Assembly (NCBI GenBank): GCA_902761685.1
Contig: CACWLI010000001.1
Location: 151,244 to 215,243 of the forward strand
Origin: an uncultured Erysipelotrichaceae bacterium
GTDB taxonomy: Bacteria > Bacillota_I > Bacilli_A > RF39 > UBA660
Length of the DNA: 64,000 bases
Reading direction: 5' to 3'
Below are positions 55,539-64,000 of this stretch, piece after piece; the stretch's first letter is position 1, and the number at the start of each line of letters is the position of its first letter. Under the pieces are notes generated by a model. That model had not been told where the DNA came from and did not search any database. It was given only the letters and a program-made list of their open reading frames with translations. Position numbers and translations under genes: made by a program.

Positions 55539-55562
55539 GTGTTTCTAAAAGGAGATGATAAA

Positions 55563-55841
55563 ATGGTAAACATTGAAGAAAGAAAATTAGATATTGAGGA
55601 AGGAGCTAAAAAGAAATTTGATATTATAGGTAAATTCATTGGATATAAACCTAAAATAATAAATGGAAGTATTAGATCTATAGAAAGAACTAATATTAGT
55701 TATATTGAACCTCATAGGATTATTTATAAAGACACGACATTTTTATTTTTTAACTATACTAATGAAGTCTATATTGAAAACTTAAATAATAAAATAAGAA
55801 TAAGTGAAATTGAGTCATATATGAAAAAGTTAATATCTTGA
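55563..55841 (+). CDS. small protein of unknown function beside the recombinase
   Basis: This 92-residue protein is charged and looks like a helix, several strands and a helix (KFDIIGKFIGYKPKIING, TTFLFFNYTNEVYIENL). No motif. ATG 55563 has AAAGGAG upstream; the ATG at 55539 is earlier but sits in the terminator T-run. Its stop overlaps the -35 of the recombinase promoter. It may be element-borne. Confidence 0.6.
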   Translation: MVNIEERKLDIEEGAKKKFDIIGKFIGYKPKIINGSIRSIERTNISYIEPHRIIYKDTTFLFFNYTNEVYIENLNNKIRISEIESYMKKLIS

Positions 55842-55865
55842 CTTTCCAGCTTAAATGTATATAAT
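55838..55865 (+). promoter_or_regulatory. promoter of the leader peptide/recombinase unit
   Basis: TTGACT (55838-55843), 16-base spacer, TATAAT (55860-55865). Confidence 0.7.
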
Positions 55866-55913
55866 AACAACTTATAAACAAGAAGATATATCCCCAAGTA
55901 TTGGAGGTAATCT

Positions 55914-57892
<1,979 letters not shown>

Positions 57893-57900
57893 TCTATATT

Positions 57901-57924
57901 TATTAAAAAGTGGTATCTTATTGC
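57901..57924 (+). repeat. direct repeat copy 1 (second copy 62590-62613)
   Basis: The 24 bases from TATTAAAAAGTG to ATTGC match the segment at 62590-62613 at 20 of 24 positions, and all four differences are transitions. It begins 8 bases after the recombinase stop codon. Possible attachment-site remnant. Confidence 0.5.
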
Positions 57925-57968
57925 TCCCAAAAAGTTAATTAAAAAAGACTAATTTAGGAGCAATTTTT
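57921..57968 (+). terminator. probable terminator after the recombinase
   Basis: TTGCTCC (57921-57927) and GGAGCAA (57957-57963) pair over a 29-base loop, and T5 follows. GGAGCAA recurs at 58011-58017 and 58143-58149. Confidence 0.45.
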
Positions 57969-58016
57969 ATCAGTAATTATCTAGGCTTCATGGATTTTTA
58001 TTGTTTTTTAGGAGCA

Positions 58017-58034
58017 ATTTCGAAAGTTCGAAAT
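58017..58034. repeat. perfect dyad downstream of the recombinase
   Basis: ATTTCGAA and TTCGAAAT are inverted around AG. The CGAAAT half-sites also occur at 55458-55493. Confidence 0.5.
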
Positions 58035-58040
58035 AAGTTT

Positions 58041-58092
58041 GACACCATCAAAAATCTAAGATTTATCTAAGATTTTTTGATATGATGGTGTC
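58041..58092. repeat. long inverted repeat, terminator-like
   Basis: GACACCATC (58041-58049) and GATGGTGTC (58084-58092) pair, continued by AAAAATC (58050-58056) with GATTTTT (58071-58077) after a small bulge. A T-rich stretch follows. It may be a terminator or an end structure of the mobile region. The gap 57893-58188 holds this, the two repeats above and the TGTTATAAT promoter of the next gene. Confidence 0.5.
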
Positions 58093-58188
58093 TTTATCTT
58101 ATCCTGATAGAATTATAACATCGAAAATAGCATATTTTTTGGGAGCAAAATTATGTTATAATTTTATTAGGAAAGAAGAAGTGTATAT

Positions 58189-59307
58189 ATGAAAAAAATA
58201 ATTGGTTCTATATTTATATTTTTATTATTAATCCCTGTAACTATTAATGCTACTGGTGGAGGGTTAAGAGGTAATACTATTAAGACTTGCCCAGATGGGA
58301 ATAAATATGGTTTACATAGCGATGGTAATGGCGGAACTCATTGGCATAAGGCAAAATATGAAAATGGTCAATATTATGCTAAAGGTAATGCTTTAAAAAA
58401 TGATCCTTGTCCTAATGTAAGCGATGATAACACTTTAAAACTTGTAAAAGTAGATGGAAATGAAATTAAAGTGTCAAATACTATGACATATACTGCAGCA
58501 AGTAGCAAAATAAAGTTAGAAATAGTTCCTAATAGTAGTAAAGCTAAAGTGAAAAATAATTATACTTCTTTAAAACCTGGTGATAATGAAATAACAATAA
58601 CTGTTATAGCTGAGAATACTGAAAGTCGAAACTATAAATTAAATGTTCATTTAGCAAATAATGACACTTCTATTTCTATGATTGGAATTGATGGAAATCC
58701 AATTAATGTTTCTGATAATATGAGTTATGAAACAAAAAAGAGAAAAATAGATTTAGAGATTATTCCAACTGATTCAAATGCAAAAGTTGAACATAACTAT
58801 AAAGAATTAAATATAGGAGAAAATGAAATTGAAATAATAGTCACTGCTGAAAATGGAGATGTAAAGAATTATAAATTAGTTGTTACCCGAATTAAATCTG
58901 AAGAAACTGGTAAGGTAACAATTACAAGATTTGCTTTAGGTGCTAATGATAATGTTGAATTTAAAGATAATAAATATACAGCAAAAAAATTAAAAAATGA
59001 ATCTTCTTTAGACTACTCATATGAATTAAGTGATAAAAATGGTCAACTAATAATTTATGTAAATGATGTTGAGGTAGACAAATTAGATAACTTAAAAAAT
59101 AATGATATAATAAAATTACAAGTGTTAGATGAAGATGGTAATGAAAATTTATATTATATTACAATTATTGATGCAAATATTATTTATACATTTTTGGTTT
59201 ATGGTTTAACTGGTATTGTGTTGCTATCTCCTGCAATAATTGGTTTAATAGTATATTTAGTAATGAAGAAAAAGAAGAAAAATAAAGTTGTGGAGGTTAG
59301 TAAATGA
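58189..59307 (+). CDS. anchored protein with YHYH-like His motif and cadherin-like domains
   Basis: A signal peptide (1-21) is followed by a small Cys/His segment (CPDGNKYGLHSDGNGGTHWH) that recalls YHYH-type or HxH metal-binding motifs. Two cadherin-like beta-sandwich domains (PF12733 type) follow, each ending in the pattern GENEIEIIVTAENGDVKNYKL. A third related strand set and a C-terminal membrane helix with a K-rich tail (KKKKKNK) end the protein. It faces outside. AAGAAG precedes the ATG. The next gene overlaps by four bases (ATGA). Confidence 0.7.
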   Translation: MKKIIGSIFIFLLLIPVTINATGGGLRGNTIKTCPDGNKYGLHSDGNGGTHWHKAKYENGQYYAKGNALKNDPCPNVSDDNTLKLVKVDGNEIKVSNTMTYTAASSKIKLEIVPNSSKAKVKNNYTSLKPGDNEITITVIAENTESRNYKLNVHLANNDTSISMIGIDGNPINVSDNMSYETKKRKIDLEIIPTDSNAKVEHNYKELNIGENEIEIIVTAENGDVKNYKLVVTRIKSEETGKVTITRFALGANDNVEFKDNKYTAKKLKNESSLDYSYELSDKNGQLIIYVNDVEVDKLDNLKNNDIIKLQVLDEDGNENLYYITIIDANIIYTFLVYGLTGIVLLSPAIIGLIVYLVMKKKKKNKVVEVSK

Positions 59308-60230
59308 AATTAATTGAATTAAAATGTAAGAATTGTGGATCCAAATTAAAAGTAGCAGAAGACTCTACAGATATTATTTGTCAATTTTGTGGTGCTAATT
59401 TTAAAATTGATGATGAGGTGGTTCATCATAAAATAGATGATGCTGAAAAGACTGGCTATGAAATGGAAAAAGGAAGACTTAGAGCAAAAAAAGAATTTGA
59501 AGAAGAGGAAAGATTTAGAAAAGAATCCGAGTATTATGCAAAAAAAAGAATAATAGAAGAAGAACAAAGAAAGAAAAATAATCTTAAATGGTGGATTATT
59601 GGTTGGATTTTTTGCTTCCCTATACCTTTAACAATTTTAATATGGAGAAGCAAGTGGGAACAAAAGAAAAAGATAATAGCTACTGCTATTTTATGGGGAT
59701 TTATATTAATTTTTGGAATGTTAAGTCCATCTGAAGATACAGTAGAACAAAATGAAAAAGAACCTGCTAATAATCAAACACAGGTTTATAAGATAGATGA
59801 GTTTATTTCTAAAATAGATTCATTAAGCGATTATTCACTTGTTAATAAAGTTGAATTTAACCCACAAGATAAAGAAAGCCCATATTATAGAGTTGAATAT
59901 AGATTAAATGCATATAAAGATAGTAAAGGAATACATGCAAATATTAATGATGATAAAACGACAATAGATATTGTTAATTATTATATTAATTCAGCAGCAA
60001 ATAGTTCAAAAATAAGAATATATGTTAATGTGAATAATTGTGAAGAAACAAACAATATTTTTAAAAATATAGTAAAATTATTTTCTAATAAAGTAACAGA
60101 AGAAGAAATTGATAATTATTTATCTGAAAATGCTGGAGTTAAAACTGAAAGTGATTCATTTAGTTTTAGCGATGGAATTAATGGATATATTAATAATCAA
60201 AGTAAATGTGAAATATTTATTGATGAATAG
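59304..60230 (+). CDS. zinc-ribbon membrane protein of unknown function
   Basis: The N-terminus is a zinc ribbon (CKNCGSKL ... CQFCGANF). A charged coiled coil (about 55-92) is followed by two membrane helices (about 95-115 and 125-145) and an outer domain of about 155 residues (VYKIDEFISKIDSLSDYSL...). The coupling to the cadherin-like gene (ATGA overlap, GTGGAGG upstream) suggests a shared surface function. Confidence 0.7.
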   Translation: MKLIELKCKNCGSKLKVAEDSTDIICQFCGANFKIDDEVVHHKIDDAEKTGYEMEKGRLRAKKEFEEEERFRKESEYYAKKRIIEEEQRKKNNLKWWIIGWIFCFPIPLTILIWRSKWEQKKKIIATAILWGFILIFGMLSPSEDTVEQNEKEPANNQTQVYKIDEFISKIDSLSDYSLVNKVEFNPQDKESPYYRVEYRLNAYKDSKGIHANINDDKTTIDIVNYYINSAANSSKIRIYVNVNNCEETNNIFKNIVKLFSNKVTEEEIDNYLSENAGVKTESDSFSFSDGINGYINNQSKCEIFIDE

Positions 60231-60233
60231 AAC

Positions 60234-60265
60234 AAAGGCAACTATATTTGTGTAGTTGTCTTTTT
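60234..60265 (+). terminator. intrinsic terminator
   Basis: AAAGGCAACTA and TAGTTGTCTTT (11 bp with one G-T) around TATTTGTG, followed by T. Confidence 0.8.
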
Positions 60266-60352
60266 AATTAAAAGATTTTTATTTTTAATAAAAGTATGTT
60301 ATATTGTTAAAAAAATAATGATATAATAATTAATTAAAAGGAGAAACTAATA

Positions 60353-61294
60353 ATGTTAAATACAAAAGATTTAAATAAATATGTTAATGCGTTATTAAAT
60401 AAGTCAGAGGAGGCTTATTTAATGTCAATTGAAATAATTAATAAACCAACTATTAATTATAGAACTGAAGGTTTTTGTTTTTTTATTTGTAATGCATGGG
60501 AATTGTTACTTAAAGCATATTTAATTAATAAGTCACAAGATATTAATGTTATAAATTATAAGGATGATTTTAATAGAACAATTGGATTAGATGAATGTGT
60601 TGAAAAAGTCTTTACTAGTACAACAGATAAAACAAAATTAAATATTTCATTTATTAGGAGTATAAGAAATAAGTCAACTCATTTAATTTTACCTGAATAT
60701 GATTTTTGTTTTGCTCCTGCTTTTCAAAGGTGTTTAACTAACTATAATAAGTTTTTTAAAAAACAATTTCCAAATTATAATTTAAATGAAAAAGTTACTC
60801 CTTATATTGCACTTGTTAATCCTGTAGATAATAAAGACGTTTCATCATTAATATTAAATCCAGCTAATTTAGTATTATTTGATAAATTGAGGGCTGAATT
60901 AAATGCTGATGAAAATTTAGGACAAACTTTGAAGCTTGTTGCTACTAAAAAAGAATCAGATGCTGATTTAAAATATACAATTGTTAAAGAAGGAGGGGAG
61001 AATGCCAAAGTCATAAATATTCCAAAAGATATTGATAAAACTCATCCTTATAAAACAAAAGAAATAATTAAAAAGATAAGTGAAACTGTAGAATTAACAT
61101 TAGGTCCAAATCATGGTTTTACATCAAATAAATTTTATGATATATGTAAAAGAAAAAACATTAAAAGTAATCAAGACTATTGTTATCAATTTAAGTATTA
61201 TAATACTAATATTAATTTGTATAGTGATTTAGCAATAGAATATATTAGTCAGATTTACATAGATGAATGTAAGAAATCAAAAAATGATGAATAA
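60353..61294 (+). CDS. DUF3644/HEPN-like protein, probable defence protein
   Basis: The N-terminal half resembles DUF3644: KSEEAYLMSIEIINKPTI, then FFICNAWELLLKAYLI. The sequence SIRNKSTHLILPEY contains R105-N-K-S-T-H110, the Rx4H signature of HEPN ribonucleases. HEPN proteins are common RNases in toxin and abortive-infection systems. A C-terminal part (about 190-313) has YKTKEIIKKISETVEL and may recognise substrate. 313 residues, AAGGAG upstream. It lies in the accessory region before a structured RNA and a DUF4238 gene. Confidence 0.65.
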   Translation: MLNTKDLNKYVNALLNKSEEAYLMSIEIINKPTINYRTEGFCFFICNAWELLLKAYLINKSQDINVINYKDDFNRTIGLDECVEKVFTSTTDKTKLNISFIRSIRNKSTHLILPEYDFCFAPAFQRCLTNYNKFFKKQFPNYNLNEKVTPYIALVNPVDNKDVSSLILNPANLVLFDKLRAELNADENLGQTLKLVATKKESDADLKYTIVKEGGENAKVINIPKDIDKTHPYKTKEIIKKISETVELTLGPNHGFTSNKFYDICKRKNIKSNQDYCYQFKYYNTNINLYSDLAIEYISQIYIDECKKSKNDE

Positions 61295-61306
61295 TTTGTA
61301 ATACTA

Positions 61307-61420
61307 TGGTATAATATATATGTAGATGGGTTACTTGTGAAGGAATAACGATGTGTTGGCTAAGCCAGTAAGCATATTTTAAATATGTGAGCATTCATCT
61401 CGCCTGGGGTACCCATCATT
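61307..61420 (+). ncRNA. candidate structured RNA between the HEPN-like and DUF4238 genes
   Basis: An extended -10 (TGGTATAAT, 61307-61315) would start transcription near 61322. The RNA can fold with ends closed: GATGGGT (61325-61331) pairs ACCCATC (61411-61417), prolonged by ACTT (61333-61336) with GGGT (61407-61410), 11 bp with one bulge. Inside are GATG/CATC (61350-61353/61396-61399), a hairpin TTGGC-TAA-GCCAG and a hairpin CATATT-TTA-AATATG. It does not match SRP, tmRNA, RNase P or a riboswitch I know. No ORF is seen inside. Confidence 0.55.
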
Positions 61421-61444
61421 TTATTTGTTTTTTATTAACTATTA

Positions 61445-61491
61445 TGTTAAAATTATTATAGATTTGTATTCTTATATTAGAATACTTTTTT
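61445..61491 (+). promoter_or_regulatory. promoter with attenuator hairpin before the DUF4238 gene
   Basis: TGTTAAAAT (61445-61453) is an extended -10 with start near 61460. GTATTCT (61466-61472) and AGAATAC (61479-61485) form a hairpin followed by T6. Transcription would often end before the DUF4238 gene. Confidence 0.5.
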
Positions 61492-61509
61492 ATTTTATAA
61501 GGAGGATAA

Positions 61510-62511
61510 ATGCCCATAAAAGAATCTAAGAATCATCATTGCATTCCACAATTTTATTTAAAAAATTTTGGCACTAAACAAAAGAATGGAGAATACACAT
61601 TACATATATATAATAAAAATAATGGTAAGTTTTTTACTAACTCAGTTTCAAACGTGTCATATGTAAAAAAGTATAATACCATTAAAATAAATGGAGTTGA
61701 AACAGATACATTCGAAAAATTACATAATGACATCTTTGAGAAAAGATATAGTAAAAAATTAGTTGAGATAATAGTGTTTATTGATAATTTTTTTAAAGAA
61801 AGATCTTTTATGAATTGTTTATCTGAAGAAAAATATACTGAAATTAATAAAATTACTTTTTTTCCGCATAAATATAAAAAGTTTTTATCTATTTTATTAG
61901 CTTATTTTGTTAAAAGAAGTAAAAAAACAAGATTATTTGAAGAAAAAGCATATGATAAGATTTATAATATGATGGATCAAGCATATGAATGTTTAAAACT
62001 AGACAGAAATAAATTTGAAGAAAATGTGTATGAAGAACTAGGGACAAGGGAGCAATTAAAGGTGGGAAATATTATTTCATGTTTTAATGAGACTGAATTA
62101 GAAAAACTAGCAAGGTGTTTTTATATGCATACTTGGAATATTGGATATAATGTATCTAATCATTTACTATATACTTGTGATAGTGCTCATGCATTAACAA
62201 CAACTATTAAAGATTATCCATCATTTTGGGGGATAGGGTATATTAGTCCTGGAAATATGATTATATTTCCACTTACACCTTATATTTGCATTTTGATGTA
62301 TGATCCTATTAATTTAGAAAAAGAAAAGAAATGTATTGTTGATTGTAATTATGTTTATTTGTATGATGATTTAGTGAAATATATAAATTCAGAAATAGTT
62401 TTTGATGGTGTTGATGAAATTTATTCAAAAGATGGAGATTGGAATCATCTAATAGATTTTCTAAAAAAAGAAAAGATACCTTTAGGACATAAGCCATTTT
62501 CAATATATTAG
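61510..62511 (+). CDS. DUF4238-type protein
   Basis: The N-terminal signature NHHCIPQFYLKNFG ... SNVSYVKKYNT is characteristic of the DUF4238 family, whose members have a conserved His/Cys/Pro-rich start and are often in defence or mobile regions. The C-terminal part has ISPGNMIIFPLTPYICILM, also typical (large hydrophobic strand). No catalytic role is proven. AAGGAGG precedes the ATG. It lies behind a promoter with terminator hairpin. 333 residues. Confidence 0.75.
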   Translation: MPIKESKNHHCIPQFYLKNFGTKQKNGEYTLHIYNKNNGKFFTNSVSNVSYVKKYNTIKINGVETDTFEKLHNDIFEKRYSKKLVEIIVFIDNFFKERSFMNCLSEEKYTEINKITFFPHKYKKFLSILLAYFVKRSKKTRLFEEKAYDKIYNMMDQAYECLKLDRNKFEENVYEELGTREQLKVGNIISCFNETELEKLARCFYMHTWNIGYNVSNHLLYTCDSAHALTTTIKDYPSFWGIGYISPGNMIIFPLTPYICILMYDPINLEKEKKCIVDCNYVYLYDDLVKYINSEIVFDGVDEIYSKDGDWNHLIDFLKKEKIPLGHKPFSIY

Positions 62512-62543
62512 TATTATTTAAAAAAATATATAATGTAATGATT

Positions 62544-62672
62544 TTGACATTTTATAAAAATATGCTATATTAAACTTGGAATTCGGTCATATTAAAAAGT
62601 GATACCTTGTTACAAAGCTTTTGTTCTAAAGTACTGTAATGATTATTACTCTGATAATATATCAGAGTTTTT
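62544..62672 (+). ncRNA. candidate small RNA with strong promoter and terminator
   Basis: TTGACA (62544-62549), 16-base spacer and TATATT (62566-62571) with TG before the -10 give a start near 62578. The terminator ACTCTGAT/ATCAGAGT (62648-62668) plus T ends it, giving about 95 bases without a convincing ORF. The segment 62590-62613 is the second copy of the direct repeat at 57901-57924. Confidence 0.5.
62590..62613 (+). repeat. direct repeat copy 2 (first copy 57901-57924)
   Basis: It is 20/24 identical to the copy after the recombinase, with only transition differences. Confidence 0.5.
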
Positions 62673-62714
62673 AATTAATTAAAAATATGATAGAATAATA
62701 ATAGGAAGTGTAAT

Positions 62715-63281
62715 ATGGAAGGAATTGGTCTTGGATTAAAAGAAGCATTTAAATATACTTTTATAGCAATATTAATAATTGTTTCTTTTATGATGGTTTA
62801 TTTTGTAAATACTGATTACAATGATAAATTTGATATTACTATAAATAATCAAGAATTAACTGCTAGGTATGATTCAGAATATGTTAAATATTTTTTAAAA
62901 AGACATGGTGGTTCTAACTATAATAGAAGTGTTCAAAATAATACTGATTTTTTTAATAAAATTCAACAATCTAGTAGTTATATTTTAAGTGTAAAAGAAT
63001 ATGAAGCATATGATAGATTTGGACATAGAGATAGTTATACTGGAGTAGGTGGTAATCAAGAATTAAGAGAAGTTTTTGATGATAACAAAACAATGATGGT
63101 TCAAAAAGATGGAAAAATTATATATGATGATGATTTTAAAGAAGATATTACTGATATTATAAAAGAAAATGGTAGATATTATTTTCATGTTTATACTAAA
63201 CAAAAAAGATCTTCATCTCCATTTGGCTATTCAAAAGTATCACTTCATTTTTGTTTTTTGGTAGGTGATAGCTATGAGTAA
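62715..63281 (+). CDS. single-pass anchored protein of unknown function
   Basis: One membrane helix (about 13-34) follows a short amphipathic start. The outer part (about 150 residues) has charged and beta-like stretches and ends VHFHVY-like (GRYYFHVYTKQKRSSS). GGAAG precedes the ATG and TGATAGAAT is a possible -10 just ahead. It overlaps the next gene's GGTGAT site and 8 bases of its coding start, so the two are co-translated. Family not recognised. Confidence 0.6.
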   Translation: MEGIGLGLKEAFKYTFIAILIIVSFMMVYFVNTDYNDKFDITINNQELTARYDSEYVKYFLKRHGGSNYNRSVQNNTDFFNKIQQSSSYILSVKEYEAYDRFGHRDSYTGVGGNQELREVFDDNKTMMVQKDGKIIYDDDFKEDITDIIKENGRYYFHVYTKQKRSSSPFGYSKVSLHFCFLVGDSYE

Positions 63282-63630
63282 AAAAGTATTTAAATTAATA
63301 ATCTTTTTCTTAATTGTTTTTGTAATTATATTTGGTTTTTATAAATATATTTTGCATAAAGATAAGATTAGATATGAAACAATAGGTTATGATTATCAAA
63401 GTAAATGTGTAAAAGAAGTATATAAACTACATCCTGGAGCATTTATATTTGATGAAAACAATGAATGTAAAATAACTGTTGAAGAAGTTCAGACAATAAG
63501 TGATGACTATGGATTTGAAATAGAACATGATAAAGATGGCAATATGTGTGTAGGATACTATATTGTTAAAAAATCTGGAGATACAATTGAAGTTGATTCA
63601 TCACATATATGTGATATGATAAATTATTAA
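63274..63630 (+). CDS. small anchored protein of unknown function
   Basis: The 118-residue protein has one membrane helix (about 5-25) and an outer domain with three or four Cys (KCVKEVYKLH, NECKITVEE, GNMCVGYY, HICDMINY), which could form disulfides. ATG 63274 is used since GGTGAT lies 4 bases upstream; the GTG at 63265 is inside that site. It overlaps the previous gene by 8 bases. Confidence 0.6.
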   Translation: MSKKVFKLIIFFLIVFVIIFGFYKYILHKDKIRYETIGYDYQSKCVKEVYKLHPGAFIFDENNECKITVEEVQTISDDYGFEIEHDKDGNMCVGYYIVKKSGDTIEVDSSHICDMINY

Positions 63631-63638
63631 GTATGGTT

Positions 63639-63780
63639 TTGACTTTTAAAAAAAATATGTTATAGTGTTCTTGAAAAACATTAATGATGTATTTTTTTTA
63701 ATTAGGGTTTTTAGAACTTGTTAAGTCTACGCCCCAGTTTAAAATAAAAAGAATCTATTTTATAGATTCTTTTTTTTGTA
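63639..63780 (+). ncRNA. candidate small RNA with promoter and terminator
   Basis: TTGACT (63639-63644), 16-base spacer and TATAGT (63661-63666) with TG before it put the start near 63673. AAAAAC (63674-63679) pairs with GTTTTT (63707-63712); outer GTTCT/AGAAC would join if the start is earlier. AAAGAATCTA and TAGATTCTTT (63748-63772) then a run of T end it. The next gene has its own promoter (TATAAT 63790-63795), so this looks like a free RNA rather than a leader. Confidence 0.5.
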
Positions 63781-63826
63781 TCAAAATGGTATAATAATAT
63801 ATATTAATAAAAGTAAGGAGAATCAT

Positions 63827-64000
63827 ATGAATTATAAGAAAATAGTGGTTGCTGGTGGCGGTGTTTTAGGAAGTCAAATTGCTTTTCAATCAGCTTATTG
63901 CGGATACGATGTAACAATATGGTTAAGAAGTGAAGATAGTAAAACAAGAACACAACCTAAGCTAGATACATTAAAAAAAGATTACATTGAAACCATTGAG
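63827..64000 (+). CDS. 3-hydroxyacyl-CoA dehydrogenase, N-terminal part (runs off the window)
   Basis: Only 58 residues are present. They begin with IVVAGGGVLGSQIAFQSAYCG, a GxGxxG-type NAD-binding fold followed by YDVTIWLR, typical of 3-hydroxyacyl-CoA dehydrogenases. AAGGAG precedes ATG 63827. The rest of the gene lies beyond 64000. Confidence 0.7.
   Translation, partial: MNYKKIVVAGGGVLGSQIAFQSAYCGYDVTIWLRSEDSKTRTQPKLDTLKKDYIETIE

Noticed and set aside
55349..55558. Open frame of 69 codons on the plus strand
   Set aside because: It runs through tRNA-His and its terminator, so it is not a gene.
61322..61420. Identity as SRP RNA, tmRNA, 6S or a known riboswitch
   Set aside because: It lacks the GGAAG/AGCAG SRP core, the tRNA-like ends of tmRNA and any aptamer core I recognise; kept as unknown RNA.

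Overview
The window is strongly AT-rich, gene-dense and read with TGA as a stop (several genes end in TGA, tryptophan is TGG). Promoters follow the -35/-10 pattern TTGACA-N16/17-TATAAT, often with an extended TG-n -10. Ribosome sites are AGGAGG-like, or GGTGAT, which pairs with the ATCACC of the 16S 3' end. Single-membrane envelope genes (FemXAB transferase, D,D-carboxypeptidase, sortase-free anchored proteins), SpoVIF, RNase Y, ParE/ParC and rubrerythrin point to an anaerobic Bacillota/Mollicutes-like bacterium, perhaps an uncultivated gut lineage. That placement is an inference; no rRNA gene is present.

Layout. 1-9.6 kb: small unknown genes, a MacB-like ABC transporter, a DHH phosphoesterase / PH-domain / D,D-carboxypeptidase cluster and RNase Y. 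10.5-16.7 kb: a self-contained operon led by a Nudix-winged-helix regulator with a palindromic operator in its own promoter and a second copy before the next gene. The operon encodes a pyruvate-kinase-like protein, a PurA-like protein, a uridine-kinase-like P-loop kinase, a J-domain/pseudokinase fusion, a vWA protein and a coiled-coil protein. I consider this the best candidate for an undescribed system. 16.8-24.4 kb: an SDR enzyme, two thioredoxin-type redox proteins, SpoVIF, a FemXAB transferase, enolase, a leaderless kinase-fold protein and SecG. 24.5-30.5 kb: RNase R carrying an inserted LysM motif, SmpB, an anchored Ig-repeat protein, SecE and NusG. 30.5-35.6 kb: rubrerythrin, a zinc alcohol dehydrogenase, L11 with an acidic tail, and L1.

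35.6-49.6 kb: a lipoprotein that appears to start on ATT, FtsA-FtsZ, secreted or anchored proteins, a YgjP-type metallopeptidase, a TrmH-type methyltransferase, RimM, TrmD, RdgB and a clostripain-family protease. 49.6-55.4 kb: tRNA-Glu and tRNA-Ile (minus strand), ParE-ParC and tRNA-His. 55.4-63.8 kb is accessory in character: a large serine recombinase behind a leader-peptide/attenuator, dyad and direct repeats, an anchored cadherin-like protein, a zinc-ribbon membrane protein, a HEPN-type (DUF3644-like) protein, a DUF4238 protein, and three candidate small RNAs. The window ends inside a 3-hydroxyacyl-CoA dehydrogenase gene.

Most housekeeping genes lie on the plus strand in short operons closed by clear intrinsic terminators. 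Minus-strand genes (the small 4.4 kb gene, FemXAB, the DUF378 protein and the two tRNAs) are each insulated by bidirectional or own terminators. All family calls are from motif recognition by eye; no database search was run.
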